64,000 bases of DNA from contig CAKVBA010000005.1 in assembly GCA_934725305.1 (NCBI GenBank), forward strand, positions 1 through 64,000. The letters are read 5' to 3'. Every line of letters begins with the position of its first letter. Position 1 is the stretch's first letter. Below the pieces are notes generated by a model. It saw nothing but the letters and a program-made list of their open reading frames with translations. It searched no databases and had not been told where the DNA came from. A program made the translations under genes and the position numbers. This DNA is from an uncultured Parabacteroides sp. Lineage in GTDB: Bacteria > Bacteroidota > Bacteroidia > Bacteroidales > Tannerellaceae. Below are positions 62,658 through 64,000 of this stretch, in pieces.

Positions 62658-64000
62658 TTACCATCTTCCTATATCTTCATAACCCTCAGCATTGATACTA
62701 TCTGTAGGTTTCTCTACAGAGACCACACATGAGGCCGTCTTGTGTCCATCTTCGGTTGTTACCGTAATGATTGCCGTACCGCCGCCCTTAGCCGTAACCA
62801 CACCATTGCTATTCACCTCTGCCACCGACAAATCGGAAGAGCTCCACTTCACGGCCTTGTTGGTTGCATTGGCCGGTGATAGGGTGGCCACCAAAGTCTC
62901 TTTGTCGCCCACCTTGAGAGAGATGGAAGACTTGTTGAGCGATACCGATGCCACGGCGATAGTGTTCGCCTTCACCGTCACCTTGCATGAGGCCGTCTTG
63001 TGGCCATCTTCGGTTGTTACCGTGATGGTTGCCGTGCCGGCATTTATAGCTCTAACCTCGCCATAGCTGTTCACTTGGGCCACATAAGGATCGGATGAGC
63101 TCCACTTCACGGTCTTGTTGGTTGCATTGGCCGGTGATAGGGTAGCCGCCAACGTCTCCATGTCGCCCACAACCAGTGAGAGAGAAGATTTGTTGAGCGA
63201 TACCGATGCCACGGCGATAGTGTTCGCCTTCACCGTTACACTACATGAGGCCGTCTTATTGCCATCTTCGGTTATTACCGTGATGGTTGCCGTGCCTGCA
63301 TTTATAGCTCTAACCTCGCCCTTGCCGTTCACTTGGGCCACACCGCTATTGCTTGATTGCCATTTCACGTTCTGGTTCGTAGCGTTTATGGGGGCAATAG
63401 TAGCAATAAGCTGATAAGAATCGCCCTCCATCATAGACAACGAGGTCACATTCAGCTTCACGCCCGTAACCGCCACCTTATCCTCTTGAACCGTCACCTT
63501 GCACGAGGCCGTCTTGTTGCCATCTTCGGTTATTACCGTGATAGTTGCCGTGCCAACCGCCTTAGCCGTCACCTTGCCGTTGCCATCCACCTGAGCCACA
63601 CCACTATCGTTTGATTGCCATTTCACATTTTTATTGGTAGCATCCTTCGGTGTGATGGTTGCAACAAACTGGAACGAACCACCGACGGTCATTGAGAGAT
63701 CGGTTTTATTCAGAGAAACACCCGTAACCGCCACCTTGTCTTTCTTCACCGTAATCGTACAAGTGGCCGTCTTGTTGCCATCTTCGGTTGTTACCGTAAT
63801 CTTCGCTTCGCCCTCTTTGACGGCCGTCACCTTACCGTTGCCATCCACCGTAGCGATATCCGTCTTATCCGATTTCCACGTCACCTTCTTGTTAGTAGCC
63901 CCTTCGGGAGTAACGGTAGCCACCAACGTCACCGTGCCGCCAACCGTCAGCGTGTGTGCGGTCTTATCCAGCTTCACGCCCGTAACCGCCACCTTGTCTT
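62658..64000 (-). CDS. Big_2 (bacterial Ig-like) repeat protein, 5' part beyond the window
   Basis: At least 444 codons are visible; the frame continues past 64000 (the last bases still read as KDKVAVTG), so the start is outside. Five Big_2 domains of about 82 residues follow one another, each starting VAVTGVKLDK or IAVASVSLNK and ending TCxVTVK. Between them are the repeats ITVTTEDGNKTASC and NATNKxVKWSS. The tail DSINAEGYEDIGRW ends the protein. Big_2 proteins are adhesin-like surface scaffolds. The DNA repeats are close enough to recombine and change domain number. Confidence 0.92.
   Translation of the reverse strand, partial: DKVAVTGVKLDKTAHTLTVGGTVTLVATVTPEGATNKKVTWKSDKTDIATVDGNGKVTAVKEGEAKITVTTEDGNKTATCTITVKKDKVAVTGVSLNKTDLSMTVGGSFQFVATITPKDATNKNVKWQSNDSGVAQVDGNGKVTAKAVGTATITVITEDGNKTASCKVTVQEDKVAVTGVKLNVTSLSMMEGDSYQLIATIAPINATNQNVKWQSSNSGVAQVNGKGEVRAINAGTATITVITEDGNKTASCSVTVKANTIAVASVSLNKSSLSLVVGDMETLAATLSPANATNKTVKWSSSDPYVAQVNSYGEVRAINAGTATITVTTEDGHKTASCKVTVKANTIAVASVSLNKSSISLKVGDKETLVATLSPANATNKAVKWSSSDLSVAEVNSNGVVTAKGGGTAIITVTTEDGHKTASCVVSVEKPTDSINAEGYEDIGRW

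Noticed and set aside
62658..64000. Regular repeats as a possible CRISPR array
   Set aside because: The period is about 250 bp and in frame with Big_2 domains; no 25-40 bp repeats with unique spacers exist.

Overview
The window reads as a chromosomal segment of a gut-type Bacteroidales bacterium (Bacteroides/Parabacteroides-like; I cannot fix the genus). The signs are: promoters of the Bacteroides type (TTTG near -33, TAnnTTTG near -7, about 19 bp apart) before several operons; NVEALA and BF3164 family proteins; a DUF2764-containing V-type ATPase; a DUF4835 protein; DUF4295 after L28/L33; a 'smalltalk' plus HU-like pair; FtsX/MacB-type permeases; and a serine-type sulfatase. No tRNA, rRNA or CRISPR array was recognised.

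Layout. 1-4 kb is accessory: an IS66 transposase relic, a leftward operon of two small NVEALA peptides, a frameshifted BF3164 lipoprotein and a thioredoxin-like protein, then a truncated IS4-family transposase. 4-13 kb is a leftward housekeeping block: DUF4295, L33 and L28, then dnaN, an exonuclease, an iron alcohol dehydrogenase, coaBC, DUF4835, recN, rlmB and ridA. 13.3-22.5 kb holds manC and a seven-gene V-type ATPase operon. 22.7-27.4 kb holds a DMT permease, a repeat island, an Abi/HEPN protein with a structured leader, and a TlpA-like oxidoreductase with a decayed partial duplicate. 27.6-31.7 kb is a thiamine operon behind a TPP riboswitch. 31.8-34.4 kb has a patatin-like protein and a sulfatase.

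The most striking part is 34.4-51.6 kb: one ABC ATPase, four large FtsX/MacB permeases, one HlyD-type adaptor, one TolC-type channel, and a two-component system with a sigma-54 activator. Three leftward transcription units here each carry the same promoter plan: a sigma-54-like element, then 52-53 bp upstream a pair of 17-bp TGTC-N9-GACA dyads 21 bp apart. This strongly suggests a local regulon in which the activator at 48,955 controls the three units around it. I regard it as the best candidate for an undescribed system in the window.

51.7-53.7 kb is a low-gene-density region with interspersed palindromic repeats, a smalltalk/HU-like pair, GTAACG-rich repeats and an AT array. From 53.7 kb come glnS, a TPR protein, a DUF368 (PopT-like) transporter, a queuosine-precursor transporter with a probable preQ1 riboswitch, a HAD hydrolase, cobQ, a surface lipoprotein and the end of a Big_2 repeat protein that runs off the window.

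A family of short GC-rich palindromes (GCCCATTGGGC..., CCCAGGGCGTTGCCCTGGG...) recurs between genes. Two long composite copies, near 24 and 45.5 kb, are inverted and bracket 21 kb. All calls are from reading the sequence; no database search was run.
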